Positions 16,477 to 25,735 are shown, numbered from the stretch's first letter. The stretch: 45,215 nucleotides of DNA from Lacticaseibacillus yichunensis (GCF_003946405.1 NZ_RHOG01000021.1:1-45215); one strand, 5' to 3'. Notes: generated by a model from the letters alone, not told the origin. Translations and numbers: made by a program.

Positions 16477-16482
16477 AAGTGA

Positions 16483-16525
16483 AGTATAGATCCGGTTCGC
16501 AATTTTTGTCAAGGATGCGCTTACA
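16483..16525 (-). promoter_or_regulatory. Promoter of the minus-strand RNA with adjacent TGTAAGCGC site
   Basis: -35 TTGACA (16507-16512), 18-bp spacer, -10 TATACT (16483-16488). TGTAAGCGCA, a cre-like half site, lies just upstream of the -35 box (16516-16525). Confidence 0.8.
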
Positions 16526-16585
16526 TCTTTTTTGAACTTTTTTCGTGGCCGCGCTGATGGCCCTGTTTTGCCTCGACTCAGTGGC

Positions 16586-17614
16586 TCAGTCTGCAAGCAG
16601 TGGCCGGTAATCCTCAGTCAGGCGGGCTTGCAGTTGTGCTTTTTCCTCGTCAGCCAAAAATGCGGCATCAGCGGCCTGATGGTTGATGCGGGCGAAATCC
16701 GCGGCGGTCAAGCCGAAGTGTTCCTGGAACAACGCGTACTCGCGCGTCAACGTGGTATTGGAGACGGTGCGATTGTCGGTGTTGATGGATAGCGACACGC
16801 CTGCCTGAGCAAGTGCGGGATATGGAAATTCGGCATAAGAGGCGGCGGCCTTGGTCTGCAGATTAGAGGTCAGGCAGAGCTCAACGGCGACATTTTCGCT
16901 GGCAAGTTGCTGGACCATGGCGGGCTCGTCAAACAGTGCGGTGCCGTGGCCAATGCGGGTGGCGCCTGCCGAGATCGCTTGGTAGACGTTTGCCGCGCAG
17001 TGACATTCGCCAGCGTGAAAGGTCAGTGGCAAACCGGCTTTTTTGGCGGCCTCACTGGCGATGGTCAACACATCAGGCGGAAAATCCGCTTCGTTCCCAG
17101 CGAAGTCTGCCCCTGCCACGCCTTGGCCGCGAAATGGGCCGGCTACCTGAAAAATTGCGGCGGAAAGTTCGGGGCGACTTTGGCGCATGCCGCAGATCAG
17201 GGCCTGGGCCTGAATATCAAACGCGGCCATGCCATCTTGAAGGCCGGCAATCACCGCCAAGATCGTGTCGGTGGCAGTCAGACCCTGATCCATCGAAAGC
17301 TCCGGGGCGAAGCGGACCTCGATATAGCGCACATTTTCAGCGGCTGCTTGGGCCAAGACGTCATACGCGGCCAGGCGCAACGCTTCTTTTGTCTGCAATA
17401 ATGGACGCACAAAATCAAAGGGCCGCAGATAATCCATCAGGGTCTTTGCATCGGCGGGCGCCTGGACCAGCTGGCGAAGTGCCTCGTCCGATGAGGGAAC
17501 GGTGATGGCCGCCATTTGGGCCAATCGCCGCACCAGCGGCAGTGACAGCGACCCATCCAGATGACAATGCAACTCGACTTTTCCCAGTTGGTGCAACGCC
17601 TTTTCACTCAACAT
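16586..17614 (-). CDS. add: Adenosine deaminase
   Basis: A 342-residue cytosolic metallo-dependent deaminase converting adenosine to inosine for purine salvage. Zinc ligands: HCHLDGS near residue 16-22, HAGE (about 196-199, with catalytic Glu) and SINTDNR (about 270-276, catalytic Asp). Length fits the family. I chose ATG 17612-17614 because AGGAGGC precedes it; the longer frame upstream has no RBS. It lies back to back with the nucleoside phosphorylase, a sensible salvage pair. Confidence 0.94.
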   Translation of the reverse strand: MLSEKALHQLGKVELHCHLDGSLSLPLVRRLAQMAAITVPSSDEALRQLVQAPADAKTLMDYLRPFDFVRPLLQTKEALRLAAYDVLAQAAAENVRYIEVRFAPELSMDQGLTATDTILAVIAGLQDGMAAFDIQAQALICGMRQSRPELSAAIFQVAGPFRGQGVAGADFAGNEADFPPDVLTIASEAAKKAGLPLTFHAGECHCAANVYQAISAGATRIGHGTALFDEPAMVQQLASENVAVELCLTSNLQTKAAASYAEFPYPALAQAGVSLSINTDNRTVSNTTLTREYALFQEHFGLTAADFARINHQAADAAFLADEEKAQLQARLTEDYRPLLAD

Positions 17615-17711
17615 AATGTCGCCTCCTGTTAGTAGTTTACCATATTCGGATTTGCCCCAACCGCGCGGGTCAATGCGGTACAATACAATTAAGAAGAAAG
17701 GCGGCGATTTC

Positions 17712-19022
17712 ATGCGGATGGTCGATCTGATCACCAAGAAACGCGATGGCAAAACACTCACCAAAGAAGAGATCACCTGGCTCATTGGCCAGTATGTGGC
17801 AGGGGAAGTTCCGGATTATCAAATGAGCGCTTTTTTGATGGCCACTTATTTTCAGGGGATGACCGACGAGGAGCAGTCCCAGCTCGCGTTTGCGATGCTT
17901 GATTCCGGCGACCGCTTGGATCTGTCCAGTATTCCGGGCATCAAGGTCGATAAACATAGCACGGGTGGTGTCGGCGACAAGATCAGCATTCCGCTCACGC
18001 CACTCGTGGCGGCGCTGGGCGTATCGGTACCGATGATCTCGGGCCGCGGCTTGGGTCACACAGGCGGGACGCTGGACAAACTGGAGAGTATTCACGGCTT
18101 CAAGGTCGACTTGACGGAGAACCAGTTCATCGACCAGGTTCAAGACGTGGGCGCGGCGATCGTCTCGGCCAGCGGGGATCTTGCCCCGGCCGACCGGCGC
18201 ATTTACGCCCTGCGCGATGTGACCGGCACCGTGGAGTCGATTCCGCTGATTGCCAGTTCGATCATGAGCAAAAAAATCGCCAGTGGCACCAACGCCTTAG
18301 TCTTTGATGTCAAAGTTGGGGAAGGGGCCTTCATGAAGACCCGCGCCCAGGCGGAAAAATTGGCCAAGGCCCTGGTGGCGATCGCCAAGGCAGCCGGGGT
18401 GGCCAGCGTCGCGCTTTTGACTGCGATGGATCAGCCGCTGGGCGTGACGATCGGCAACAGTCTGGAGATCGCCGAATCCGTGGCAATTATGCGTAACCAA
18501 GGGCCGGCCGATGTGCGGCAGCTGACGATCGCGCTGGCCGCTCAGATGCTGGTTCTGGCAGGCAAAACAGACAGTCTAGAAGTTGCGACAAACCTCGCTG
18601 AGGACGCGTTGCGTGATGGGCGCGCGCTGCGCAAGTTCAAACAGCTGATCACCGCACAAGGCGGCGATGCCTCGATCGTGGATCAGCCGCAAACACTGCC
18701 GCAAGCAAAACTGAAGGTGCCAGTCAAAGCAACAACCAGTGGGTACATCACCGGCATCGACGCCGAGGCATTGGGCACGGCGGTGATGCAACTGGGCGGC
18801 GGTCGCGCCAAGCAGGACGATGTGCTGGATCTTGCTGTGGGGCTGGTGCTTCACAAAAAAGTCGGCACGCCCGTCCATGAAGGTGACACGCTGGCAATGG
18901 TCCACGCCGACAGCGAGCCTCAGGAAGCGCTGCTTGATGCGGTGCGTCAGGCCTTTGTGATTGGCGAGGCCGCACCGGAAAAGACGCCACTGATTCTGCA
19001 GGTCGTGCGGCCGGAAGCGTAA
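17712..19022 (+). CDS. pdp: Pyrimidine-nucleoside (thymidine) phosphorylase
   Basis: A 436-residue enzyme that phosphorolyses uridine or thymidine to the base and (deoxy)ribose-1-phosphate. The glycosyltransferase family 3 signature KHSTGGVGDKISIPL (about residues 81-95) gives the phosphate site, SGRGLGHTGGTLDKLES (about 112-128) the second. The C-terminal alpha/beta domain is complete. Bacillus-type Pdp accepts both uridine and thymidine; which applies is inference. ATG 17712 has AGAAAGGCGG upstream. A longer in-frame start was rejected. Followed by repeat cluster F; no clear terminator seen. Confidence 0.94.
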   Translation: MRMVDLITKKRDGKTLTKEEITWLIGQYVAGEVPDYQMSAFLMATYFQGMTDEEQSQLAFAMLDSGDRLDLSSIPGIKVDKHSTGGVGDKISIPLTPLVAALGVSVPMISGRGLGHTGGTLDKLESIHGFKVDLTENQFIDQVQDVGAAIVSASGDLAPADRRIYALRDVTGTVESIPLIASSIMSKKIASGTNALVFDVKVGEGAFMKTRAQAEKLAKALVAIAKAAGVASVALLTAMDQPLGVTIGNSLEIAESVAIMRNQGPADVRQLTIALAAQMLVLAGKTDSLEVATNLAEDALRDGRALRKFKQLITAQGGDASIVDQPQTLPQAKLKVPVKATTSGYITGIDAEALGTAVMQLGGGRAKQDDVLDLAVGLVLHKKVGTPVHEGDTLAMVHADSEPQEALLDAVRQAFVIGEAAPEKTPLILQVVRPEA

Positions 19023-19036
19023 GGCGAGGCTGGAAA

Positions 19037-19096
19037 GCTTAGGTCAACGGATTGAGCAGACCGAGCTGTTCCACAATCCCGCGGGCCTGCGCCCCC
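19037..19096 (+). repeat. Partial copy F0 (3' half) of the structured repeat
   Basis: Descending arm only, with GAGCTGTTCCACAATCCCG and a degenerate end box (CGCCCCC). Begins 14 bp after the pdp stop codon. Confidence 0.65.
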
Positions 19097-19104
19097 TGTT
19101 TCAT

Positions 19105-19215
19105 AGTTGGGCTCCGCCGAGCAGGGGTGGGACATGTAGTCGGCCTGGTCACTAGGTGGCAAGGTGCGCCACCAAGCGCCCAGGCCGAACTACCTGCCCA
19201 CCCCTAAACGCTCGG
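19105..19215 (+). repeat. Structured intergenic repeat, copy F1
   Basis: Starts AGTTGGGCT. Stems: GCCGAGC/GCTCGGC, AGGGGTGGG/CCCACCCCT, GTAGT/ACTAC plus CGGCCTGG/CCAGGCCG, apical GGTGGC/GCCACC. All differ from those of H copies yet pair. The 3' box is lost by fusion to F2. Confidence 0.85.
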
Positions 19216-19302
19216 CTCCGGCCCGCATGATCGAGGTATCTAGTTGTCTCGTGCACTCGAGGCAAACTAGCTACTCGACCATCCCGCGGGCCTGCGCACC
19301 CT
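19216..19302 (+). repeat. Structured repeat, shortened copy F2
   Basis: Fused to F1 without a 5' box. Keeps GGCCCGC with GCGGGCC and ATGATCGAG with CTCGACCAT; the apical stems are reduced to a short loop. Ends CGCACCC. Confidence 0.75.
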
Positions 19303-19309
19303 TTTTCAT

Positions 19310-19426
19310 AGTTGGGCTCCGCGGGGCAGGTCTGAGGCATCTAGGTCGCCCGTCACTCGGGGCGAAGACCGCCCCAAGCGCCAGGCTAGCCTAGCTGCTC
19401 AGACCAAAGCGCCCCGCTCCGCACCC
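19310..19426 (+). repeat. Structured intergenic repeat, copy F3
   Basis: AGTTGGGCT to CGCACCC. Stems GCGGGGC/GCCCCGC, GGTCTGAG/CTCAGACC, CTAGG/CCTAG, apical GGGGC/GCCCC. Nearly identical to H2. Confidence 0.9.
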
Positions 19427-19432
19427 TTCCGC

Positions 19433-19550
19433 AGTTGGGCTCCGGCCCGCATGGTCGAGGTATCTAGTTGTCTCGTGCACTCGAGGCGAAGACCGCCTCA
19501 AGCACCCGAGCCAAACTAGCTACTCGACCATCCCGCGGGCCTGCGCACCC
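19433..19550 (+). repeat. Structured intergenic repeat, copy F4
   Basis: AGTTGGGCT to CGCACCC. Stems GGCCCGC/GCGGGCC, ATGGTCGAG/CTCGACCAT, CTAGTT with AACTAG, apical GAGGCG/CGCCTC. Nearest unit to the cydA leader. Confidence 0.9.
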
Positions 19551-19599
19551 TTCAGTTCAATTCCCGCTATTTATTTTTACTGAGGTCAAATCCCTTTTT

Positions 19600-19644
19600 A
19601 TGGCGCAAGCGTGTATCATTAAGTTGAACGCTTGCGCCATTTTT
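19600..19644 (+). terminator. Intrinsic terminator or attenuator in the cydA leader
   Basis: Twelve perfect pairs (ATGGCGCAAGCG at 19600-19611 with CGCTTGCGCCAT at 19629-19640) followed by TTTTT. It lies 84 bp upstream of cydA, so it either ends read-through from upstream or attenuates cyd transcription. A cre-like GTCAACCGCTTTCA (19650-19663) follows it. Confidence 0.75.
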
Positions 19645-19728
19645 GTCTGGTCAACCGCTTTCATTCTTTTCGCGCAAGTGAGATGACTTCCCGGCTCGCA
19701 GAAAGCCTGGGAGAAGGAGGAAAAGGGT

Positions 19729-21153
19729 ATGCTATTTGCGATAGATGTGCTTGATCTGGCACGCTTCCAGTTCGCCATGACCACTGTCTTTCACTTCTTT
19801 TTCGTCCCGTTCTCGATCGGCATGGCCTTGGTCACCGCGATCATGGAGACCTTGTTCGTGTTCAAAAAAGACGAGATGTACAAGAAGATGGCCAAGTTCT
19901 GGGGCAAGATCTTCCTACTTAGTTTTGCGGTCGGCGTCGTCACAGGGATCATCCAGGAATTTCAATTTGGAATGAACTGGTCTGATTATTCGCGCTTCAT
20001 GGGCGATATCTTCGGGGCCCCTCTGGCGATTGAGGCGCTGCTGGCATTTTTCCTGGAATCGACGTTCATCGGGTTGTGGATGTTCACCTGGGATCGATTT
20101 AAGCCGGCGCTTCATGCGGTGATGATCTGGTTGGTGTGGCTCGGGACAACGCTGTCGGCGATCTGGATTCTCGCGGCCAACGCGTTCATGCAGCATCCCA
20201 CTGGGTTTGCCATCAATTCGGAGACCGGCCGGGTGAAGCTGGTCGATTTTATGGCGGTGATCACCAATCCGCAGCTGTGGGTCGAGTTCCCGCATGTGAT
20301 CTTTGGCGCGTTCACCACGGCCGGATTTGCGGTCGCGGGGATGGCCGCCTGGCAGTTATGGAAAAAACGTGACGCGGTGTTTTACACGAAGTCGCTGCGC
20401 ATTGGGCTGTGGGTCGGCCTGGTCGCCGTTGTCGCGGCGATGGGGATGGGCGATCTGCAGACGCGCTTCATCATCAAGGATCAGCCGATGAAGTTTGCGG
20501 CGACGGAAGGCATCTACAAGGATACCGGTGACCCGGCGGCGTGGAGTCTGGTCGAGTTGATCGATACGGAAGATCACACCACCAAGGCCGACATCGAGGT
20601 GCCGTATTTGCTGAGTATTCTCTCCTATCACAAGCTTCATGGCTCGGTGAAGGGGATGGACACGGTGAATAAGGAGCTCGAGGCAAAATACGGCAAGGAT
20701 AAGAATTATTATGTCCCGGTCAAGACGCTGTTTTGGTCCTTCCGTGTGATGGCAGGCGGCGGGATGCTGCTGGCGCTGGTCGCCGTGCTCGGCCTGTTTT
20801 TCTCGCGAGCCAAAAATAATTCGCTGGCGCGCAAACGCTGGCTCCTGGTCACGCTTGGGCTGACGCTGTGGCTGCCGTTCATCATTAATACATGTGGCTG
20901 GCTGATCACGGAGCTTGGCCGGTATCCATGGACGGTCTATGGGCTGTACACGATCGCCGATTCGATCTCGCCAACGACCACGGCGGGCCAGCTGTGGTTC
21001 ACCGACATCACGTACTTCCTGATCTTCAGCCTGCTTGGCGGGGTGATGATCTATTACTGCCGGCGGGTCCTGTTCCACGGGCCGGATGCCGATCTTGACA
21101 CGAATTACGGCGTGTCGGCGGATCCTTTTGCAAAGGAGGCGTTCGTCAAATGA
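19729..21153 (+). CDS. cydA: Cytochrome bd ubiquinol/menaquinol oxidase subunit I
   Basis: A 474-residue membrane subunit carrying the three haems of cytochrome bd, which oxidises menaquinol and reduces oxygen to water. Haem ligands can be placed: His22 (TVFHFFF), His189 (EFPHVIF) and Met341 (FRVMAG). Glu102 and Glu110, eight residues apart in APLAIEALLAFFLES, match the conserved proton-channel acids. The Q-loop is short, the type usual in Firmicutes. RBS AAGGAGG precedes ATG 19729. First gene of cydABCD; its stop overlaps cydB by 4 bp. Confidence 0.97.
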   Translation: MLFAIDVLDLARFQFAMTTVFHFFFVPFSIGMALVTAIMETLFVFKKDEMYKKMAKFWGKIFLLSFAVGVVTGIIQEFQFGMNWSDYSRFMGDIFGAPLAIEALLAFFLESTFIGLWMFTWDRFKPALHAVMIWLVWLGTTLSAIWILAANAFMQHPTGFAINSETGRVKLVDFMAVITNPQLWVEFPHVIFGAFTTAGFAVAGMAAWQLWKKRDAVFYTKSLRIGLWVGLVAVVAAMGMGDLQTRFIIKDQPMKFAATEGIYKDTGDPAAWSLVELIDTEDHTTKADIEVPYLLSILSYHKLHGSVKGMDTVNKELEAKYGKDKNYYVPVKTLFWSFRVMAGGGMLLALVAVLGLFFSRAKNNSLARKRWLLVTLGLTLWLPFIINTCGWLITELGRYPWTVYGLYTIADSISPTTTAGQLWFTDITYFLIFSLLGGVMIYYCRRVLFHGPDADLDTNYGVSADPFAKEAFVK

Positions 21154-22163
21154 GCGGATTACAATTATTATGGTTCATCCTGCTGGCTGTTTTATTCATC
21201 GGCTTTTTCTTCCTGGAGGGCTTTGACTTCGGCGTCGGTATGGCCACGCGGGTCCTTGCACGCGATGAAAATGAGCGCACGCAACTGGTGGCGACGATCG
21301 GGCCGCACTGGGATGGCAACGAGGTGTGGCTGATCACGGCTGGCGGGGCGATGTTCGCCTCGTATCCGCTGTGGTACGCGAGCCTGTTTTCCGGCTTTTA
21401 CATCCTCTTTTTCCTAGTGTTGTTGGGCTTGATCGTCCGCGGGGTGTCGTTTGAATTTGCCGCGCATGCGGAAACCCCGCGCGGCCGCAGTATCTGGCGC
21501 TGGGCGCTGTTTATCGGCAGTGTGGTGCCGCCGTTTGTGCTGGGCATGATCTTCACGGCGATCATGCAGCCGCTGCCGATCGCCAATGACAACGGGGCCT
21601 ACAACGTGTATGCGACGTTTGGCGACCAGGTCAACTTGTTGACGGTGGTCGGCGGCGTGGCGGTGACCCTGCTGTGCCTGATGCACGGACTGAATTTTAT
21701 TCGGCTGAAAACGACTGGGCCGCTTCGTGACCGCGCGCGCCGGCTGAATGCGAAACTCGCGTGGGTGCTGTATGCCGGCGAGGCGGTGTTTGCGGTGTTG
21801 GTCTTCGTCTTCACAGACTTTTTCCAAAAACGGCCGGTGTCCACGAGCTTGATCGTAATTCTGATCGTCTGCGCTGCGGTGGTCATGCATGTCGGGGCCT
21901 TGAAAAATAAGGAGCTCCTGTCGTTCATCGGCAGCGGGCTCAGTTTGGCGCTGGTGGTCGGATTGATCTTCAATGGGCTGTTCCCGCGGGTACTGATTGG
22001 CGTGGATCCGGCGAATTCGCTCCTGCTCAAAAACGCATCGGCCAGTCCGCTCACCCTGTCGATCATGACCGGGGTGACCTGTGTGCTGCTGCCGATCGCG
22101 CTGGCTTACTTCATCTGGGCGTATGTCGTGTTCCATAAACGCATCGCACCGCTCAATTCATAG
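21150..22163 (+). CDS. cydB: Cytochrome bd oxidase subunit II
   Basis: A 337-residue membrane subunit that stabilises CydA in cytochrome bd. The family opening is FFFLEGFDFGVGMATRVLA (about residues 19-37) and IGPHWDGNEVWLI (about 50-62) is the signature loop. About eight or nine helices are visible. It overlaps cydA (ATGA), with AAAGGAGG inside the end of cydA. Confidence 0.97.
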   Translation: MSGLQLLWFILLAVLFIGFFFLEGFDFGVGMATRVLARDENERTQLVATIGPHWDGNEVWLITAGGAMFASYPLWYASLFSGFYILFFLVLLGLIVRGVSFEFAAHAETPRGRSIWRWALFIGSVVPPFVLGMIFTAIMQPLPIANDNGAYNVYATFGDQVNLLTVVGGVAVTLLCLMHGLNFIRLKTTGPLRDRARRLNAKLAWVLYAGEAVFAVLVFVFTDFFQKRPVSTSLIVILIVCAAVVMHVGALKNKELLSFIGSGLSLALVVGLIFNGLFPRVLIGVDPANSLLLKNASASPLTLSIMTGVTCVLLPIALAYFIWAYVVFHKRIAPLNS

Positions 22164-22173
22164 GAGGCGTCGC

Positions 22174-23955
22174 ATGATCGATAAACGCTTGATGCGTTTG
22201 CCGGGAATGCGCGCGGTGATGATGATGCTTGCCGGGCTGACGCTCGTGCAAGCATTTGTCATTTTAGGGCAAGGCCACTTTTTGGCACTTGGCATCGTGC
22301 ATTCTTGGCAGTTGAAAACACTGGCTGGGCTGTGGCCTTTGATCGGCTGGTTTGCGGCGGCGTATGCGCTGCGGCAGGGGCTGACCTGGCTGAAAAATCG
22401 GCTGGCGGGTCATTTTGCGGCGAAGACGGCCGGCCAGTTGCAGGAAGACTTGATGGCGCATTTGTTCGCGCTTGGCCCGCGGGCGGTGGCGGATGCGGGC
22501 ACCGGCAATGTGGTCACCATGGCGCTGGATGGCATTCCCGAAACGCAAAATTATATAGAGCTGATCTTGATCAAGATCTTGAATATGATGATTATTCCAA
22601 TCGTGCTTTTAGTGTACATCTGGGTGCAACATCCCGTGGCGGGCATTGCGCTACTGCTCATGTTTCCTGTGATTATTTTATTCATGATCATCCTCGGTTA
22701 CGCCGCGCGCGACAAGTCCGAGACTCAATACGCCGGCTTTCAGCAGATGAGCAACCACTTCATCGATTCGCTGCGCGGGCTGAAGACCCTGCAGCTGATG
22801 GGCATTTCCCGGCAATATGCCGATAACGTCTATCAGGTCTCCGAAAGTTATCGCAAGCAGACCATGGGCGTTTTGAAGATCGCGATGCTGTCGAGTTTTG
22901 CGATGGACTTTTTTGCGACGCTGTCGATCGCGGTGATCGCGGTGTTCATGGGGGTCGACTTGCTGGCCGGCAAGCTTGCCTTGTACCCAGCAATGGTCGC
23001 GTTGATCCTGGCGCCGGAATACTTCATGCCGATTCGCGAATTCGGCAGTGACTACCACGCGACCCTGAATGGGAAAAATGCATTGACGGCGATCTTAGCG
23101 GTGCTCGCGGCGCCGCTGCCGACGCAAACGGATGCCCTAACAGCGCTGCCGGCATGGACAAGCACGAGCACCATTTCCGCGCAGGACCTGTCGTTTCAGT
23201 ATTCGGGCAAACGTGCAGGGGTCACGCGCGCGACCTTCCGTTTTCAAGGGTTTGAGAAAGTGGCCATCATCGGCGCAAGCGGGGCGGGCAAATCCACTTT
23301 GTTGAATCTGCTGGGCGGTTTTTTGCAGCCTGGCAACGCAGACTCTGACCAAGTGAATGGCGAGGACGCGACCGCTATGCCGTTTGCCATCAACGGCCAA
23401 CCCTTGCCGCATTTGGCGCAGGAGAACTGGCAGGCCCATCTTTCGTATATCCCGCAAGATCCATATATTTTTGCGGCGTCGATCGCGGCTAACATCCGCT
23501 TTTATCGGCCGGATGCCGATGATGAAGCGGTGCAGCAGGCGGCCGATGCGGCGGGGATCCTCACGTGGATCCAGACGCTGCCGACCGGTTTTGCGACGCG
23601 TATCGGCGAAGGCGGCAGGGGAATCTCTGGCGGCCAGGCGCAGCGCATTGCCCTGGCCCGCACGCTGCTTGATACGGACCGCTCGATCTGGCTGTTCGAT
23701 GAGCCGACCGCGCATCTGGATATCGAGACTGAGGCCGCGCTCAAAGATACCATGGTGCCGCTATTTGCCGGCCACTTGGTGATCTTCGCGACGCACCGCT
23801 TGCACTGGCTGAATCAGATGGACTGGGTGCTCGTGATGCAGGCGGGGCAGGTGGTCGCACAAGGCCGGCCTGCCGACTTGGCGCAAACGTCTGACGCGTA
23901 TCACCAATTGGTCCATGAAATGCGAGGTGACTTCGATGCATTGGCTGAAAAATGA
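22174..23955 (+). CDS. cydD: Heterodimeric ABC exporter for cytochrome bd assembly, first subunit (CydD-type)
   Basis: A 593-residue fused permease-ATPase. Six membrane helices occupy about residues 15-310; the nucleotide-binding domain has Walker A GASGAGKST, signature ISGGQAQR and Walker B WLFDEPTAHLD. With its partner it exports cysteine/glutathione or handles haem so that cytochrome bd can be assembled. ATG 22174 has GGAGGCG upstream; the longer upstream frame overlaps cydB in another register. In Gram-positive operons the two subunits are also called CydC and CydD in gene order, so the symbol depends on nomenclature. Confidence 0.92.
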   Translation: MIDKRLMRLPGMRAVMMMLAGLTLVQAFVILGQGHFLALGIVHSWQLKTLAGLWPLIGWFAAAYALRQGLTWLKNRLAGHFAAKTAGQLQEDLMAHLFALGPRAVADAGTGNVVTMALDGIPETQNYIELILIKILNMMIIPIVLLVYIWVQHPVAGIALLLMFPVIILFMIILGYAARDKSETQYAGFQQMSNHFIDSLRGLKTLQLMGISRQYADNVYQVSESYRKQTMGVLKIAMLSSFAMDFFATLSIAVIAVFMGVDLLAGKLALYPAMVALILAPEYFMPIREFGSDYHATLNGKNALTAILAVLAAPLPTQTDALTALPAWTSTSTISAQDLSFQYSGKRAGVTRATFRFQGFEKVAIIGASGAGKSTLLNLLGGFLQPGNADSDQVNGEDATAMPFAINGQPLPHLAQENWQAHLSYIPQDPYIFAASIAANIRFYRPDADDEAVQQAADAAGILTWIQTLPTGFATRIGEGGRGISGGQAQRIALARTLLDTDRSIWLFDEPTAHLDIETEAALKDTMVPLFAGHLVIFATHRLHWLNQMDWVLVMQAGQVVAQGRPADLAQTSDAYHQLVHEMRGDFDALAEK

Positions 23956-25663
23956 TCACTGGGTCAAGCCAGATCTCAAGCGCTATCGCTGGCTCCTGTT
24001 TTGGTCCCTGGCGCTGGGCATTTTAACGTTCATGGCCGCCGGGGCGTTGATGTTCACGTCGGGCTACCTGATCGACTTTTCCGCGCGGATGCCGTTGTTT
24101 GCGGCGATCTATGTGCCGGTGGTGCTGACGCGGGCGTTTGGCATCGGGCGGCCTGTGTTTCAATATCTGGAGCGCCTGACCAGCCATAATTGGGTGCTCA
24201 AGGTGACGAGCCACATGCGGCGAAAATTGTACCAGGTGCTGGAAGGGGATGCCGCCTTCTTGCAAGCGCATCATCAAACCGGGGACCTGTTGAGTCTGCT
24301 GGCGGATGATATTGGCCACATCCAGAATCTGTATCTGCGCACCGTTTTTCCCGCGGTCGTCGCCGGGGGTCTGACGCTGATTGCGACGCTGCTCTTGGGC
24401 TGGTTCGACTGGCTGTTTGCCCTCTGGATCGCGCTCCTTCTGTTGGTGCAGATTCTCTTGTTGCCGTGGTGGAGCCTGCTGGTGGAAAAACGGCGCAAGT
24501 CCGCTCAAAAACGGCTCAATCAGGAAGCCTATGTCGCACTGACGGACAGCGTGATGGGCCTGAGCGACTGGGTGATCACGCATCGGCAGGCGGCTTTTGT
24601 CGACGGGGCGGTTGCCAAACCCCGACAGCTGGCAGCCTCGATGCAGCGCTCAAAGCAATTCCAGTGGGTGCGTGACCTGATCGGCGAACTATTTTTCGGC
24701 CTGATCGCGGTGTCGTTTCTGGTGTGGACCAGCAAGTATTGGACCGGCGGAAAGCTCATTGCCGATTGGGTCGGCAGTTTCGTGCTCGTGGTCTTTCCGC
24801 TGAACCAGGCTTTTTCCGGGGTCGCGCAAGGCGTCAGTGAGTGGCCGACGTCGCGCGATTCCCTGGCGCACTTGAACGCGTTGACGCCGGTCACCCGACC
24901 GCTGCCACAGCAGCTCCCGGCTCCGACTGAGGTGGGGACGCTGACGCTGGCGCATCTGAATTTTCGCTATGACCAGGACAGTGAGCCCCTGATCACGGAT
25001 CTCTCGTTGACCATCCACCGCGGGGAAAAATTGGCGATTCTGGGTCCCAGTGGGATGGGTAAGACGACCTTGCTGCAACTGGTCCTCGGCGATCTCACGC
25101 CCACCCATGGCCAGGTCGCGCTCGACGGGGTCAATGTGCTGGCTTATCAGGATCAGCGCAGCTCGTTGTTTGCGGTGCTCGACCAAAGCCCTTTTCTATT
25201 TAATACCTCGATCTTAAACAACATTCGGCTCGGCAATGAGCAGGCCAGCGACGAAGACGTGGCGGCGGCATTGCAGGCCGTTCAGCTGACCGACCTGATC
25301 GCCCGGCTGCCGCAAGGGGTCAACACGCCGATGGCCGAAAGCGGCTTTGATTTTTCCGGCGGCGAGCGGCAGCGCATGGCCTTGGCCAGAATCCTGCTGC
25401 AGGACGCGCCAATCGTGCTGCTGGACGAACCCACGGTCGGCCTCGATCCGCTGACTGAACAGGCACTGCTTGAGACGATGTTTACGGTGCTGCAGGATAA
25501 AACAGTGCTGTGGGTGACACATCATTTGCAGGGCGTTTCGCGCTGTGATCAGGTGATCTTCCTTGAAGATGGCGCGCTGACGATGACCGGCGCGCCGCGT
25601 GAGCTTGCGGCCACCAATGCACGTTACCGGCGGCTGTATGCGCTGGATGCAGGGGAAGCCTAG
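23936..25663 (+). CDS. cydC: Heterodimeric ABC exporter for cytochrome bd assembly, second subunit (CydC-type)
   Basis: A 575-residue permease-ATPase partner of the preceding gene. Walker A is GPSGMGKTT, signature FSGGERQRM and Walker B VLLDEPTVGLD. It starts inside the end of the previous gene (20-bp overlap) behind GAGGTGA, consistent with stoichiometric heterodimer synthesis. The last gene of the cyd operon; a hairpin follows. Confidence 0.92.
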   Translation: MHWLKNDHWVKPDLKRYRWLLFWSLALGILTFMAAGALMFTSGYLIDFSARMPLFAAIYVPVVLTRAFGIGRPVFQYLERLTSHNWVLKVTSHMRRKLYQVLEGDAAFLQAHHQTGDLLSLLADDIGHIQNLYLRTVFPAVVAGGLTLIATLLLGWFDWLFALWIALLLLVQILLLPWWSLLVEKRRKSAQKRLNQEAYVALTDSVMGLSDWVITHRQAAFVDGAVAKPRQLAASMQRSKQFQWVRDLIGELFFGLIAVSFLVWTSKYWTGGKLIADWVGSFVLVVFPLNQAFSGVAQGVSEWPTSRDSLAHLNALTPVTRPLPQQLPAPTEVGTLTLAHLNFRYDQDSEPLITDLSLTIHRGEKLAILGPSGMGKTTLLQLVLGDLTPTHGQVALDGVNVLAYQDQRSSLFAVLDQSPFLFNTSILNNIRLGNEQASDEDVAAALQAVQLTDLIARLPQGVNTPMAESGFDFSGGERQRMALARILLQDAPIVLLDEPTVGLDPLTEQALLETMFTVLQDKTVLWVTHHLQGVSRCDQVIFLEDGALTMTGAPRELAATNARYRRLYALDAGEA

Positions 25664-25676
25664 CAAACACAAACAA

Positions 25677-25735
25677 AAGCCAGCCCCGAGTCGCTTGCGA
25701 TGTGCAACGCTTGGGGCTGACTTATTTTGGCTTAT
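25677..25735. terminator. Terminator between cydC and the prenyl synthase gene
   Basis: CAGCCCC pairs with GGGGCTG across about 30 bases, flanked by A-rich and T-rich ends; it serves both convergent units. Confidence 0.7.

Noticed and set aside
18947-19394. Open frames of 62-76 residues around array F
   Set aside because: Repeat-derived translations only, recurring in similar form at other repeat loci.
19037-19550. Insertion sequence remnants
   Set aside because: No transposase fragment and no target-site duplication seen; units are defined by stems rather than by terminal repeats.
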